Positions 1 through 8,109 of a DNA stretch of 64,000 nt are shown piece after piece. The translations under genes and the position numbers were made by a program. Origin of the DNA: JAGOLU01 sp037138475 (GTDB lineage Bacteria; Patescibacteriota; Microgenomatia; UBA1406; GWC2-37-13); contig JBAXII010000008.1 of NCBI GenBank assembly GCA_037138475.1, positions 1-64,000 on the forward strand, written 5' to 3'. The notes below the pieces were generated by a model. The model searched no databases. It worked only from the letters and a program-made list of their open reading frames with translations, and was not told the DNA's origin. How positions within the stretch are numbered: position 1 is the stretch's first letter; every line of letters begins with the position of its first letter.

Positions 1-813
1 AATTCACTGTACCGATTTCTGTTACAAATTGTGAAAGTGCTGGTCTAGAGCCTTAGCAAATACCTTGACCCAATTGAGCTGAAGTTGATATTGGGCATGG
101 TCATGGGATTACACACAAAAAAAGTAGCCTTTGACACTCAGATTCAATCTGTTGGACTTACGCACTTATTGGTGCTTTCCGGGTCTAATATCACATTTTT
201 AGTCAGATTTTTCCAATCCACTCTACCTGTAAAGAGCTTACGAAAAAAAACTTGGTTGTGCATCGCTTACATTGGCTGTATTCCATTCGTGTTTGGGTAC
301 GAACCCTCAACGATACGAGCTGTACTAATGGCCATACTGCCATTGGTTTGTATCATTACTCAACGTATCGAATCAATATTACACATAATTATCATTACGT
401 CCCTTGGAATGTTGGTTTATGACCCTACACTTATTACAAACATCTCATACCAACTTTCATTTGCAGCTGTTTTGGGGATATATCTATTTTCATATAACGG
501 CGAAGAAAATGAGGGGTTCATTGGATACGTCAAATCAAGCATAAACACAACGCTTTCTGCACAAGTATTTACAACACCTCTGATTCTCCTCCACTTCAGC
601 ACATTCTCTACAGTGTCTCTTCTTGCAAATATACTAGTTGGTTGGAGTGTTCCTCTCATTATGATCATAGGAAGTATCTATATACTAAGCCAACTAACGG
701 GACTGGGTCTGTGTAGTGAAATAAGTGCATATCTGTTACATTTTCTCCTCGGATATTTCAAACTAGTAGTACAACTACTGAGCAAAATCCCATTTGCACA
801 GATTGACATATAA
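1..813 (+). pseudogene. comEC: ComEC/Rec2 competence channel, 3' part, interrupted by an in-frame TAG
   Basis: The reading frame encodes the membrane 'competence' domain of ComEC, the inner-membrane DNA uptake channel. Diagnostic stretches are GLTHLLVLSGSNITF, PSTIRAVLMA and ISYQLSFAAVLGI, followed by several hydrophobic segments. The same frame continues upstream of base 85 (YLDPIELKLILGMVMG, the usual region just before this domain) and further to base 1, but a TAG at 46-48 breaks it. Downstream of the stop only weak starts exist (TTG at 85, ATG at 97). The C-terminal metallo-beta-lactamase domain found in many ComEC proteins is absent. Either this is a decaying gene or the TAG is a sequencing error. 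The 5' end lies outside the window. Confidence 0.65.
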
Positions 814-1282
814 CAATCAAAGAATACTATATCCAGACTAAAATAAGTATTAAAATAGAAAAAATATAAGCACAAAGTACGATTAGGATTGGTATAGCAA
901 TATAAAATAGGATGTGATTATGCTATCATACAACTAGTATTACTGCTAGCTCACCCACAAAAGTAGCTCGAACAAGGTGGAAAGTGGATCAATTAGGATA
1001 GTAAAATCCAAGACAAAAGAGCACGCGATAGAGTGAAAAGGACTACATATACAATAAATTGTAACTAATTAATTAATGAGAGTTTACAACTCATATGAGG
1101 ATCATATAATTCAGCATGTACAATCACTCGAGGCTTATTATAGCCTTATGAATATGTAACAATGTAAAGTTATTCGGATTAATGCACAGATCCATGAGAT
1201 TGAAATTATGGTTCTGCTCCCTCTCACTAGTAATATTCTAATGCCCTTGATTAATTTTAGTTTTTTCACTAGTATTGCATGT
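814..1282. other. AT-rich intergenic stretch, no gene recognised
   Basis: About 470 AT-rich bases between the comEC remnant and the next gene. All three forward frames are broken by frequent stops. I see no tRNA or strong hairpin. Confidence 0.5.
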
Positions 1283-2218
1283 ATGGATCTTGCTATTATT
1301 TCTGAACACGAAGCTCTCTATAGAGAACATTTGCGTCTTGGATCATTTGCGCCTAATTCAATTCGTATTATCCTCTCAGACATCAAGTACTTCATCAAAT
1401 GGTTGAATGCACACAACTCTGGTACAACTCTCTCCCTTGATCAGATTGATTTTGTGATTTCGAAGTTTTCAGAACATATTCGGTCTGACCATAATGACAT
1501 GCCCAACCAGAAGAGAAGAGAGACAGCAGTCCTGAATTATTTCAATTGGTTAGGTGACCAACTCGGAACTGATATACAGCGACATGGTTTAAGAGCAAGA
1601 GACAGATTGCCAGAACATACTGAATCAAATCACATGCCGGATCCGAACACACTCTCATTATATGATTCTTTACTAATGAAGAAGTATATGTACCTTGTTT
1701 TGTTCCTTGCCTTTTCTTTTATTACCCTTTTCTTGTATTTATTCTCAAAATCATTCGATTATTCTGCTTATTCGAGGAAGAGTTTTGTCAGTGATTACTT
1801 TGTAGTTAATTTTAACACTCAGATTGTCAAATCATACTTTATGGACTCTCAAGAACAAGTTATCGTGTTAAAATCATCTCCAGATCCAGGTTTTGCAGAA
1901 ATCAAATCTATGTGTACTTTTAGATTTACTGTAGAGGATTTACTATACTCAACTTTGTCTGTTCCCTTTTCTTCATGTAGTCCAAAAGTTGATAGTTTTC
2001 ACGGTTTTCTGAGGATTGAGCTTAATAATGTACCAATTCAAGATTTTGAAATTAGTGGATTAGCAGCTGTATCTATTTCTACTGACACTTTGGACCGTTA
2101 CAAAGCTATTCAATCTCCTGTTTCTGATGTAAGCAATACAGATAGTGAATTGCTAAAATCGTCTTTTTTTGATGAAATTCCTTTGGTTTCGCCTTCTTCT
2201 ACCCCTTCTTCCCTTTAA
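1283..2218 (+). CDS. Integrase-type SAM-like domain fused to a membrane anchor and unknown outer domain
   Basis: The first ~110 residues resemble the N-terminal SAM-like core-binding domain of tyrosine recombinases (helices around EHEALYREHLRL, SIRIILSDIKYFIKWLN and RETAVLNYFNWLGDQLG). No recombinase catalytic domain follows. Instead there is a short linker, one strong transmembrane helix (YMYLVLFLAFSFITLFLYLF) and a ~160-residue Ser-rich C-terminal region with beta-like alternation that I do not recognise. The ATG at 1283 is preferred because it begins the domain; an in-frame ATG at 1208 would add 25 hydrophobic residues. The topology suggests a DNA-binding domain inside the cell tethered to the membrane. 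Function unknown. Confidence 0.6.
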   Translation: MDLAIISEHEALYREHLRLGSFAPNSIRIILSDIKYFIKWLNAHNSGTTLSLDQIDFVISKFSEHIRSDHNDMPNQKRRETAVLNYFNWLGDQLGTDIQRHGLRARDRLPEHTESNHMPDPNTLSLYDSLLMKKYMYLVLFLAFSFITLFLYLFSKSFDYSAYSRKSFVSDYFVVNFNTQIVKSYFMDSQEQVIVLKSSPDPGFAEIKSMCTFRFTVEDLLYSTLSVPFSSCSPKVDSFHGFLRIELNNVPIQDFEISGLAAVSISTDTLDRYKAIQSPVSDVSNTDSELLKSSFFDEIPLVSPSSTPSSL

Positions 2219-2515
2219 ATTCGATGGATTTTTACAATTTTGATATAGTATCCTTTACTATGTCATTATTTACTGATATATGCCCTTTGTTTCCTTTCGA
2301 GCTAGTTTTCAGTACTGGTGATCTCTTGCAGCTATTTTTTCAGCTAAATTATTTAGTCGTTTAGGCTGTACACCAACCCTTTATTTTCTAATTGTATATA
2401 TTCCTTGCACGACTTGCCATATCACATAAGTCTATTGGCCTTGCCAGCATAATTTTGCTGTCCTTTAATTATACTGGAATTATCACAATCATCATCTCAT
2501 TGCTAGATGTCGAGC
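2219..2515. other. AT-rich gap between convergent genes
   Basis: About 300 bases between the ends of two convergent genes. A forward frame from 2392 to 2733 runs antisense through the HEPN gene and looks like a shadow. No RNA gene or clear terminator seen. Confidence 0.4.
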
Positions 2516-3043
2516 TTATTTTATTAGTCTACCGTGAGGCTGCAATCGCTCATTGCCTAGTACTTTTACTAGTGAGATCATTATTTGTAGTATTTCGTCA
2601 ATCATTCCCTTTGATTCAGCTAGGGTTACCTTCTTATCATTGTGTGGAAAGTAATGGAATATCTCGTTTCTACACTTTTTCCATACACTCCATACTTCTG
2701 TTGCGAGATCTTGTGAGTATCGTTCAGATATGAGCTGATATATGGTTTTTCTTCCGCTTGTGGGGTAATACTCTGGAGAAAGCAATTTGCCAAGTCTAAG
2801 GTGGTTTGATTCGTACTCCTTTTCATTTAAAAATCCAATATCGTAGAATATCTTCTTTAAAAATCCCTCAAGACACTTGGCAAATGGAAAAACGATAAAT
2901 GAGTAGTCACTAAATGCATACTTGCCATCGGCAAAGACTTCCTGATATAGATATCCTCCTTCGCGTATCAAATCCTTTTGATTGGAAGAAAGGTAATCCC
3001 AGTATGATTGCGCAGAGTGATCAATCCCGCTGTATTGGCTCAT
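2516..3043 (-). CDS. HEPN-domain protein, RNase LS (RnlA)-like toxin family
   Basis: A 175-residue, mostly helical protein carrying the HEPN signature R-N-x3-H: R125, N126 and H130 in KCRNEIFHYFP. An upstream helix (FIVFPFAKCLEGFLKKIF) matches the conserved 'PFAKALEGFLKK' region of the HEPN domain of RnlA-type RNases. HEPN domains with this motif are typically metal-independent RNases used in toxin-antitoxin, phage-defence or RNA-processing roles. The gene starts 7 bases after the rplA stop and has no promoter of its own that I can see, so it is probably the last gene of the secE-nusG-rplK-rplA transcript. No antitoxin-like partner (MNT nucleotidyltransferase or Dmd/RnlB-like) is adjacent. 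The family call is from motif recognition; the cellular role is unknown. Confidence 0.7.
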   Translation of the reverse strand: MSQYSGIDHSAQSYWDYLSSNQKDLIREGGYLYQEVFADGKYAFSDYSFIVFPFAKCLEGFLKKIFYDIGFLNEKEYESNHLRLGKLLSPEYYPTSGRKTIYQLISERYSQDLATEVWSVWKKCRNEIFHYFPHNDKKVTLAESKGMIDEILQIMISLVKVLGNERLQPHGRLIK

Positions 3044-3050
3044 CTATTAG

Positions 3051-3800
3051 TTATACCACAATCTTGAGTGATGGTGACATAGTCGTGCAGATATACGCTG
3101 ACTTGACTGACTGTGCTGGAAATGAACGAAGAACAGCCTCAATATTTGCGATAAGTTCTGAGTCGGGGTTTGATTTTTTACCAATGAGCACATGGACGAT
3201 AGGGGTTTTGCTTTCAGTCTTGTATCTCAATGTATTACCGGTGAACTTCGCTATGAGCTCTTGTGGGTTCGCTCCAATGGTGCCAGCCTTTGGGCTAGGC
3301 ATAAGTCCTCTTGGTCCAAGGAGTTTGGCAAATTTGGTCAATTTTGGCATCATTACAGGTGAAGTAACCAAAACGTCAAATTCAATGATTCCTTTTTCTA
3401 GTTTTTCAATCAATGAATCGTCTGCAACAGCAACCTTTACCTGCTTTCCGTTTGAAAATGGAAGTGATGCCTCTCCTTTTACTCCTACCTCACTTGTGTT
3501 GATGTGAAGCTCAAAAGATTCGTCAAATTTTACAAACGAGGCCAATTTTAGCTGTTTCACTGCTTCAGACAGAGGGAGGAGGATCTTTTTGAATTCCTTG
3601 AGCTTCTTGGCTGCGTTTGTGTAGTTTTTACCAATTTTGCGAACCTTCTTGGGTTTTTTTGACGCTTTTACGGTTGGATTCGCTGCTGCGGGAGCTTCTG
3701 CTTTTGCAGTATCTAGAGCTTTCACTTCTTCGGGGTCAATTCGTCCCGCTACTTCATTTTCTGCGATTTGTGCTGGTGTTAGTTTTGCTTTGGTCGACAT
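3051..3800 (-). CDS. rplA: 50S ribosomal protein L1
   Basis: L1 binds 23S rRNA at the L1 stalk and guides E-site tRNA exit. The signature is clear: KLTKFAKLLGPRGLMPSPKAGT followed by the conserved C-terminal strand region. At 249 residues it is longer than the usual ~230 because of a ~50-residue Ala/Lys/Pro-rich N-terminal extension before the YTNAAKKL start of the normal fold. It follows rplK by 35 bases in the order secE-nusG-rplK-rplA. The gene that follows is not rplJ but a HEPN RNase-like gene, so rplJ and rplL are elsewhere. Confidence 0.96.
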   Translation of the reverse strand: MSTKAKLTPAQIAENEVAGRIDPEEVKALDTAKAEAPAAANPTVKASKKPKKVRKIGKNYTNAAKKLKEFKKILLPLSEAVKQLKLASFVKFDESFELHINTSEVGVKGEASLPFSNGKQVKVAVADDSLIEKLEKGIIEFDVLVTSPVMMPKLTKFAKLLGPRGLMPSPKAGTIGANPQELIAKFTGNTLRYKTESKTPIVHVLIGKKSNPDSELIANIEAVLRSFPAQSVKSAYICTTMSPSLKIVV

Positions 3801-3835
3801 ACGAGTGTGTATAAGAATTAAAATTGAATCACTGA

Positions 3836-4258
3836 TTAAACTACATCAATGCCCATGCTTCGGGCAGTGCCCGCAACGATCTTTGAGGCTGCGTCGATAT
3901 CGGCAGTGTTTAGATCTGCCAACTTTTCTTTTGCTATCTGCTGCACTTGGGCCATGGTCATCTTGCCAACTTTTTCAGTGTTAGGCTTTCCAGAGCCTGA
4001 TTTTAAAGAAAGCATCTTCTTGATCATCGCTGCTACTGGAGGGAGCTTGGTGATGAATGTAAATGATCTGTCATCAAACACAGAAATCACCGCAGGAATG
4101 ATGTTTCCTTTTAATTTCGCTGTTCTCGCGTTGTATTCTTTGATGAACTCCATGATGGGAACACCGTGTCCTCCCAATGCAGGTCCAACAGGAGGTGCAG
4201 GAGTTGCTTCTCCCGCAGGAAGATTGAGTTTGATGAGTGTCTTTAGCTTTTTTGCCAT
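3836..4258 (-). CDS. rplK: 50S ribosomal protein L11
   Basis: L11 forms the GTPase-associated centre with 23S rRNA and contacts elongation factors. The 140-residue protein shows the standard N-terminal segment LPAGEATPAPPVGPALGGHG and the C-terminal RNA-binding domain ending in GTARSMGIDV. Length is normal. It lies 18 bases after nusG and is co-directional with it. Confidence 0.97.
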   Translation of the reverse strand: MAKKLKTLIKLNLPAGEATPAPPVGPALGGHGVPIMEFIKEYNARTAKLKGNIIPAVISVFDDRSFTFITKLPPVAAMIKKMLSLKSGSGKPNTEKVGKMTMAQVQQIAKEKLADLNTADIDAASKIVAGTARSMGIDVV

Positions 4259-4276
4259 AGGTATTTGTGGTAAGTA

Positions 4277-4846
4277 TTAGATTTTGTTTACTTGAAGTAG
4301 GTCTAATTCTAAGGGGGTCTCTCTATCGAATATAGACACAAGAACTGTCAATTTACCAGCATCTTCATTGATCGATTGTACTGAACCAAGGAAATCAGAA
4401 AAGGGTCCATCGATGATCTTAACAGCCTCGCCCAGACTAAAGTTTGCCTTAAACTTTGGCTGCTCCTGGGACACGAACTTCATGATCGCTTCAACTTCCT
4501 TTTGGGAGATCGGGGTAGGTTTCTGCCCTACTCCAATAAATCCTGTCACTCCTTCAGTGGTTCGGACAACAAGCCACGTTTGATCATCGAGTGACATCTG
4601 TACGAGAATATATCCAGGAAAAACTCGCTCGAGTTGTTTGGACTTTTTGCCTCTTTTTACTACCATGGTCTCACGAGTAGGCACGATGACATTAAAGATC
4701 TTGTCTCCTACTCCGAGCGACTCCACTCTCTGTTGGAGGTTTTTTTTGACACGCTCTTCATGCCCAGTTTGGGTATGGATGACATACCAACGAGCAGTGC
4801 TAGGAACAAGCTCTGTGTTTGTGCTGTTTGCTTTGACGTCGACCAT
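4277..4846 (-). CDS. nusG: Transcription elongation/antitermination factor NusG
   Basis: NusG binds the RNA polymerase clamp and links transcription to Rho or the ribosome. The N-terminal NGN domain (RWYVIHTQTGHEERVKKNL, VFPGYILVQM, GVTGFIG) and C-terminal KOW domain (IIDGPFSDFLGSVQSI) are both present. The ATG at 4846 is preferred; an in-frame TTG at 4858, overlapping the secE end by a few bases, is the alternative. The gene lies in the secE-nusG-rplK-rplA operon. Confidence 0.95.
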   Translation of the reverse strand: MVDVKANSTNTELVPSTARWYVIHTQTGHEERVKKNLQQRVESLGVGDKIFNVIVPTRETMVVKRGKKSKQLERVFPGYILVQMSLDDQTWLVVRTTEGVTGFIGVGQKPTPISQKEVEAIMKFVSQEQPKFKANFSLGEAVKIIDGPFSDFLGSVQSINEDAGKLTVLVSIFDRETPLELDLLQVNKI

Positions 4847-4859
4847 AGCGATATTCAAA

Positions 4860-5057
4860 TTACTTTGTTAAAAAACCCAATATTCGTGTAAGTCCCAGAT
4901 CAAGTATACCTACGTATAAACCTACAAAGAGACTTACAGCCACAACAACGAGTGTAAGGCGTATAGTCTCTTGTCTTGTTGGCCAGGAAACCTTTTGGAT
5001 TTCATCAAAAAACTGTCTGCCAGTGGACAACTTGAGCGCATTAAACGAGGGTTGCAT
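4860..5057 (-). CDS. secE: Preprotein translocase subunit SecE
   Basis: A 65-residue SecE with the amphipathic segment FFDEIQKVSWPTRQETIRLT (the conserved 'KVxWPxR' motif) and one transmembrane helix. SecE clamps SecY in the Sec translocon. It is first in the ribosomal-protein operon. A TACAAT -10 box ends 6 bases before its ATG, suggesting a leaderless start. Confidence 0.95.
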   Translation of the reverse strand: MQPSFNALKLSTGRQFFDEIQKVSWPTRQETIRLTLVVVAVSLFVGLYVGILDLGLTRILGFLTK

Positions 5058-5063
5058 CGCGAT

Positions 5064-5091
5064 ATTGTATCACAAACAACGATATTTCCAA
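5064..5091 (-). promoter_or_regulatory. Promoter of the secE-nusG-rplK-rplA operon
   Basis: On the minus strand, TTGGAA (5091-5086), a 16-base spacer and TACAAT (5069-5064). Only 6 bases separate the -10 box from the secE ATG, so transcription probably begins at or next to the start codon. Confidence 0.6.
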
Positions 5092-5114
5092 TAGATTCCT
5101 CTCGGTGAGAGTAG

Positions 5115-5672
5115 TTAGTCAAATCGAACGGTGACTGGGTCTGATTCATGGACTCCTTCCTTGAGTGAGCCATACGTCTCCTCTACTGTTATCTTGAGCT
5201 GGTTTGGAAGAAGCTGTAAACCAACAGCTACTGGCTTCCTAGAGAGCTTGTGTTTGGACATCGCCTGACATCTCAGTCTGCCTTGTTCACATACACTGAT
5301 ACCTGTGCCATTTCCAGAACTAAGTGCAATGGTAAGTGGTTTATCAGGATCAACCAGCAGATCAGTCTTCTCGAGGTGTGCACTCGTGCTCGCATAAGAT
5401 GATACGAGATAGAATCCAGCTTTCATAAAATCGGTCGTTTGCCGCTCGTCTAGAAGGGTTTGTGGCACCTTGTTCGCTTCGTTATTTGAACCAAACTGGA
5501 GAGTAACACTTTCGATTAGGTTTTGGACTTGACCCACAGGTGGGGCGTACCGTTGACGAGATGCATTTCTGCCTAAATATACTGTAGCTCCCACATTGAC
5601 TAACAGGAGAATAACTATTAAAGTACCAATGATGGGTATGATTCGAGGGATGTGATAGGTGGGACTGTTCAT
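5115..5672 (-). CDS. Membrane-anchored protein of unknown function
   Basis: A 185-residue protein with one N-terminal transmembrane helix (IIPIIGTLIVILLLVNVGATVYLG), then an outside domain of alternating hydrophilic and hydrophobic stretches with a cysteine pair (VCEQGRLRCQ) that could form a disulfide. I do not recognise the family. Its ATG follows the stop of the LysM/M23 peptidase by 2 bases, so the two are almost certainly co-transcribed and may act together at the cell envelope. Confidence 0.75.
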   Translation of the reverse strand: MNSPTYHIPRIIPIIGTLIVILLLVNVGATVYLGRNASRQRYAPPVGQVQNLIESVTLQFGSNNEANKVPQTLLDERQTTDFMKAGFYLVSSYASTSAHLEKTDLLVDPDKPLTIALSSGNGTGISVCEQGRLRCQAMSKHKLSRKPVAVGLQLLPNQLKITVEETYGSLKEGVHESDPVTVRFD

Positions 5673-5674
5673 GG

Positions 5675-6748
5675 CTATTTTAGGAAGTTTTGAGGGTTCA
5701 ATAGTGTGCTTCCTTGGCGAATCTCAAAATGCAAATGAGTTCCCGTAGATCGGCCCGTTGATCCCATTTGGCCTATCTGTTGACCTTGTGAGACAGTATT
5801 TCCTTGCTCTACATCTCTTCTTGAAAGATGTCCATACAATGACCTGTATCCATTATTGTGATCTATGATGATGTGACACCCATATCCCCATGAGAAGCAT
5901 CCTGAAAATATAACCGTGCCTGAGTCAGCGGCAATCACAGGTGGATTGGAACCATTGGCTATGTCAAGCGCCATGTGATATGAAGCAGGATACTGAGTGA
6001 TGATGCCGTTGGTTGGCCAAATAAAGCTTGAGGATCCCTGCAACCCTGCCACCACCTGGGCAAATTCATATGACTCTTTGATCACTGGAGCTTTTGGTTC
6101 GATTATACTCCCCCCCGGTATCATGAGCTCGGTGCCAGCAATCAGGGTGAATGACTCGTCTTTGAACTCGTTAAAGGGAAAGTTGACTATGTTTTGAGCA
6201 TTGATCTGATACTTCTTTGCAAGTACGTAAATATTGTCACCCGCCACAACTGTGTGGACCACTCCAGTGACTGGTGCGATACGGAGGCGCGTCCCCGGAG
6301 TGGGTGGATCAGAGGTACCAGGGTTTGCCCAAGAGATAGATTTTTCGCTAATACCAAATTTCTCTGCTATGGACTTGATCGTGTCACCTTTGACCGAAAA
6401 GTAGATAGTCACTTTGTCACGGGCCGAATTTGCACGCAGAGTGTTGACTGATATCTCCTCATCACTGAGGGCAATTTCGTTTTGACTTGAAGATTGAAAG
6501 TTTGATTCGTCAGTCAGAGTACCCTGCGTGAGCTGGTAGTTTTCAGCAATAACTGGTGCACTAATAAGCACGAATGAGAGTAAAAAAAGGAAGGAGGTGT
6601 TTATAAAATGTGACGAATATTTGCCCCTATTGTTCAAAAGGAATGAGGTAATAGCTTTCTTTGCTATCACGAGGCCACTCAGAATATACTCTCCGCGGGA
6701 GAGTATATAACCTCGAAGAAATAGGAGAAAATCAGACTGTGACGACAT
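5675..6748 (-). CDS. LysM-domain M23 family metallopeptidase
   Basis: A 357-residue secreted or anchored envelope peptidase. A hydrophobic segment (TSFLFLLSFVLISAPVIA) acts as signal or anchor after an unusually long ~50-residue N-terminal stretch. Two LysM-like regions follow (VKGDTIKSIAEKFGIS and VVAGDNIYVLAKKYQI), then an M23 lysostaphin-like domain with the zinc motifs HMALD, YGHL and HLHFEI. Such enzymes cut peptide crosslinks in peptidoglycan or serve as scaffolds for amidases. All three metal-binding motifs are intact, so activity is expected. Confidence 0.9.
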   Translation of the reverse strand: MSSQSDFLLFLRGYILSRGEYILSGLVIAKKAITSFLLNNRGKYSSHFINTSFLFLLSFVLISAPVIAENYQLTQGTLTDESNFQSSSQNEIALSDEEISVNTLRANSARDKVTIYFSVKGDTIKSIAEKFGISEKSISWANPGTSDPPTPGTRLRIAPVTGVVHTVVAGDNIYVLAKKYQINAQNIVNFPFNEFKDESFTLIAGTELMIPGGSIIEPKAPVIKESYEFAQVVAGLQGSSSFIWPTNGIITQYPASYHMALDIANGSNPPVIAADSGTVIFSGCFSWGYGCHIIIDHNNGYRSLYGHLSRRDVEQGNTVSQGQQIGQMGSTGRSTGTHLHFEIRQGSTLLNPQNFLK

Positions 6749-6780
6749 GCTAAGAAGTAAATTTATACTAGAACGGTCGT

Positions 6781-7806
6781 TTAGTGTTGTAGGTATCGCT
6801 CAATATCCAGTGATGCAGCCACGCCCATACCCGCTGCAGTTGCTGCCTGACGATACCATCTATCAACACAATCCCCTGCACTAAAAATGAACTCGTTGGT
6901 GGTTTGGGAAAAGGGTGATGGTTTTGTACGCAATGACTCAAGTTCTGTAGGGGTCAAATCCATGGAGCCTTGCAAATACTGCTGCGCGATAGACTGCATA
7001 GTGAGGATATACCCAGCCGCATCTCTCTTCACCAAATCAGCGAACAAGTCAGTGTCAGGCTTGTGCCCTATGGCCACAAAAAGGCCCTGAGTGGGAATGT
7101 CTTTTAGTATGGGTTCTGGTGAGGAGGGATGGCTCTGCTTCACACGAATCCCTTCAACTTTTTGGTCGCCGAGGACTTCGACTATTTGTGAATTCAGAAC
7201 TACCTCAATTTTTTCATTTGCAAAAAGTCGCGTTTGCATGATCTTACTCGCTCGCAAGGTATCACGACGATGTACAAGGTATACCTTGGATGCATATTTT
7301 GTCAGGTGCATTGCTTCTTCGATAGCGGTATCTCCACCTCCTGCAACAACCACAGTTTTGTTTCTGAAAAAGAACCCGTCACACGTGGCACAGGCACTCA
7401 CTCCTTTTCCACGCAGACGTGCCTCATTTGGTATATCGAGCCATAATGCTTTTGCACCTGTTGCGATGAGGAGAGTCGCAGAGGTGACGCTTTTGTATTC
7501 GCCCTCATGCTCAGTCTCCAAGTAGACGACACTATCCTTTGTGGTGACTTTCGTGACGTTTGAATCTATGATCGTTGCTCCAAATGACTCAGCCTGAGTA
7601 CGCATGGTAGTAATGAGCTCAGGACCTAATTTTGAGGGAACGCCAGGATAGTTCTCAACCTCGGAAGTGAGGGTAAGCTGACCACCCGGAGGTGAGCCCG
7701 CAAACACCAGTGGTGTCAGTTGAGCACGCGCAAGGTAAATGGCTGCTGCAAGACCCGCAGGTCCTCCGCCGATGATAACTACGTTCTGTGTGCGGGTGGA
7801 TGACAT
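6781..7806 (-). CDS. trxB: Thioredoxin reductase
   Basis: An FAD/NADPH-dependent reductase that regenerates reduced thioredoxin. It shows the N-terminal FAD motif GGGPAGLAAAIYLARAQL, the redox pair in SACATCDGFFF (CATC), the NADPH-binding VVAGGGDTAIEEA and the C-terminal FAD motif FSAGDCVDRWYRQA. At 341 residues it is slightly longer than the ~310-320 norm because of a segment of about 30 residues (around YILTMQSIAQQYLQ) between the NADPH domain and the C-terminal FAD motif. It lies 12 bases downstream of the CsoR-like repressor gene. A thioredoxin gene is at 60493-60804. Confidence 0.94.
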   Translation of the reverse strand: MSSTRTQNVVIIGGGPAGLAAAIYLARAQLTPLVFAGSPPGGQLTLTSEVENYPGVPSKLGPELITTMRTQAESFGATIIDSNVTKVTTKDSVVYLETEHEGEYKSVTSATLLIATGAKALWLDIPNEARLRGKGVSACATCDGFFFRNKTVVVAGGGDTAIEEAMHLTKYASKVYLVHRRDTLRASKIMQTRLFANEKIEVVLNSQIVEVLGDQKVEGIRVKQSHPSSPEPILKDIPTQGLFVAIGHKPDTDLFADLVKRDAAGYILTMQSIAQQYLQGSMDLTPTELESLRTKPSPFSQTTNEFIFSAGDCVDRWYRQAATAAGMGVAASLDIERYLQH

Positions 7807-7818
7807 AAGAGGAGAGGA

Positions 7819-8082
7819 TTAGAGCGATATCGCACGGTGAACCATTTCTAATATTTCCTTTTGTTTGATAGGAGGGATGTATACGATGATATCCTTCATC
7901 ACCACTTCTTCGGTGAGGCTATCTATGGCATGTTTCACCGCAGAGACTTGTTGGATGATCTCATTGCAGTCACGGCCTGCATCAGACATTTTTTGAATGC
8001 CTTTGAGCTGACCGATGATGCGGTTTATACGCTTTGATATCTGGTCTCCGGAGATGGTGATTGGACGAGGTTGTGTGACCAT
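7819..8082 (-). CDS. CsoR/FrmR-family repressor with atypical ligand residues
   Basis: An 87-residue all-helical DUF156-family protein (RINRIIGQLKGIQKM, DCNEIIQQVSAVKHAIDSL). Family members are tetrameric repressors responding to Cu(I), Ni, formaldehyde or persulfide through a conserved Cys in helix 1-2 and His/Cys in helix 2. Here the first Cys is present (C39), but the positions matching CsoR His61 and Cys65 are Asp64 and Tyr68, so canonical Cu(I) sensing is unlikely. A dyad overlapping its promoter may be its operator. It precedes trxB, suggesting control of a thiol-redox gene by a sulfur or electrophile signal (inference). Confidence 0.85.
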   Translation of the reverse strand: MVTQPRPITISGDQISKRINRIIGQLKGIQKMSDAGRDCNEIIQQVSAVKHAIDSLTEEVVMKDIIVYIPPIKQKEILEMVHRAISL

Positions 8083-8086
8083 AGTT

Positions 8087-8103
8087 GATATACCTCGTAT
8101 ATC
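8087..8103. promoter_or_regulatory. Dyad operator candidate at the CsoR-like gene
   Basis: A perfect 7-base inverted repeat with a 3-base centre, GATATAC-CTC-GTATATC, immediately upstream of the repressor ATG (8082) and overlapping a TATATC -10 candidate. It resembles CsoR-family operators of the form ATACC...GGTAT, which supports autoregulation of the repressor-trxB pair. Confidence 0.45.
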
Positions 8104-8109
8104 ATACCA

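Noticed and set aside
2392..2733. 113-codon forward frame near the HEPN gene
   Set aside because: Mostly antisense to the HEPN gene, hydrophobic by base composition only.
2516..3043. Classical HEPN/MNT toxin-antitoxin pair
   Set aside because: No nucleotidyltransferase gene is adjacent; the neighbour is rplA.
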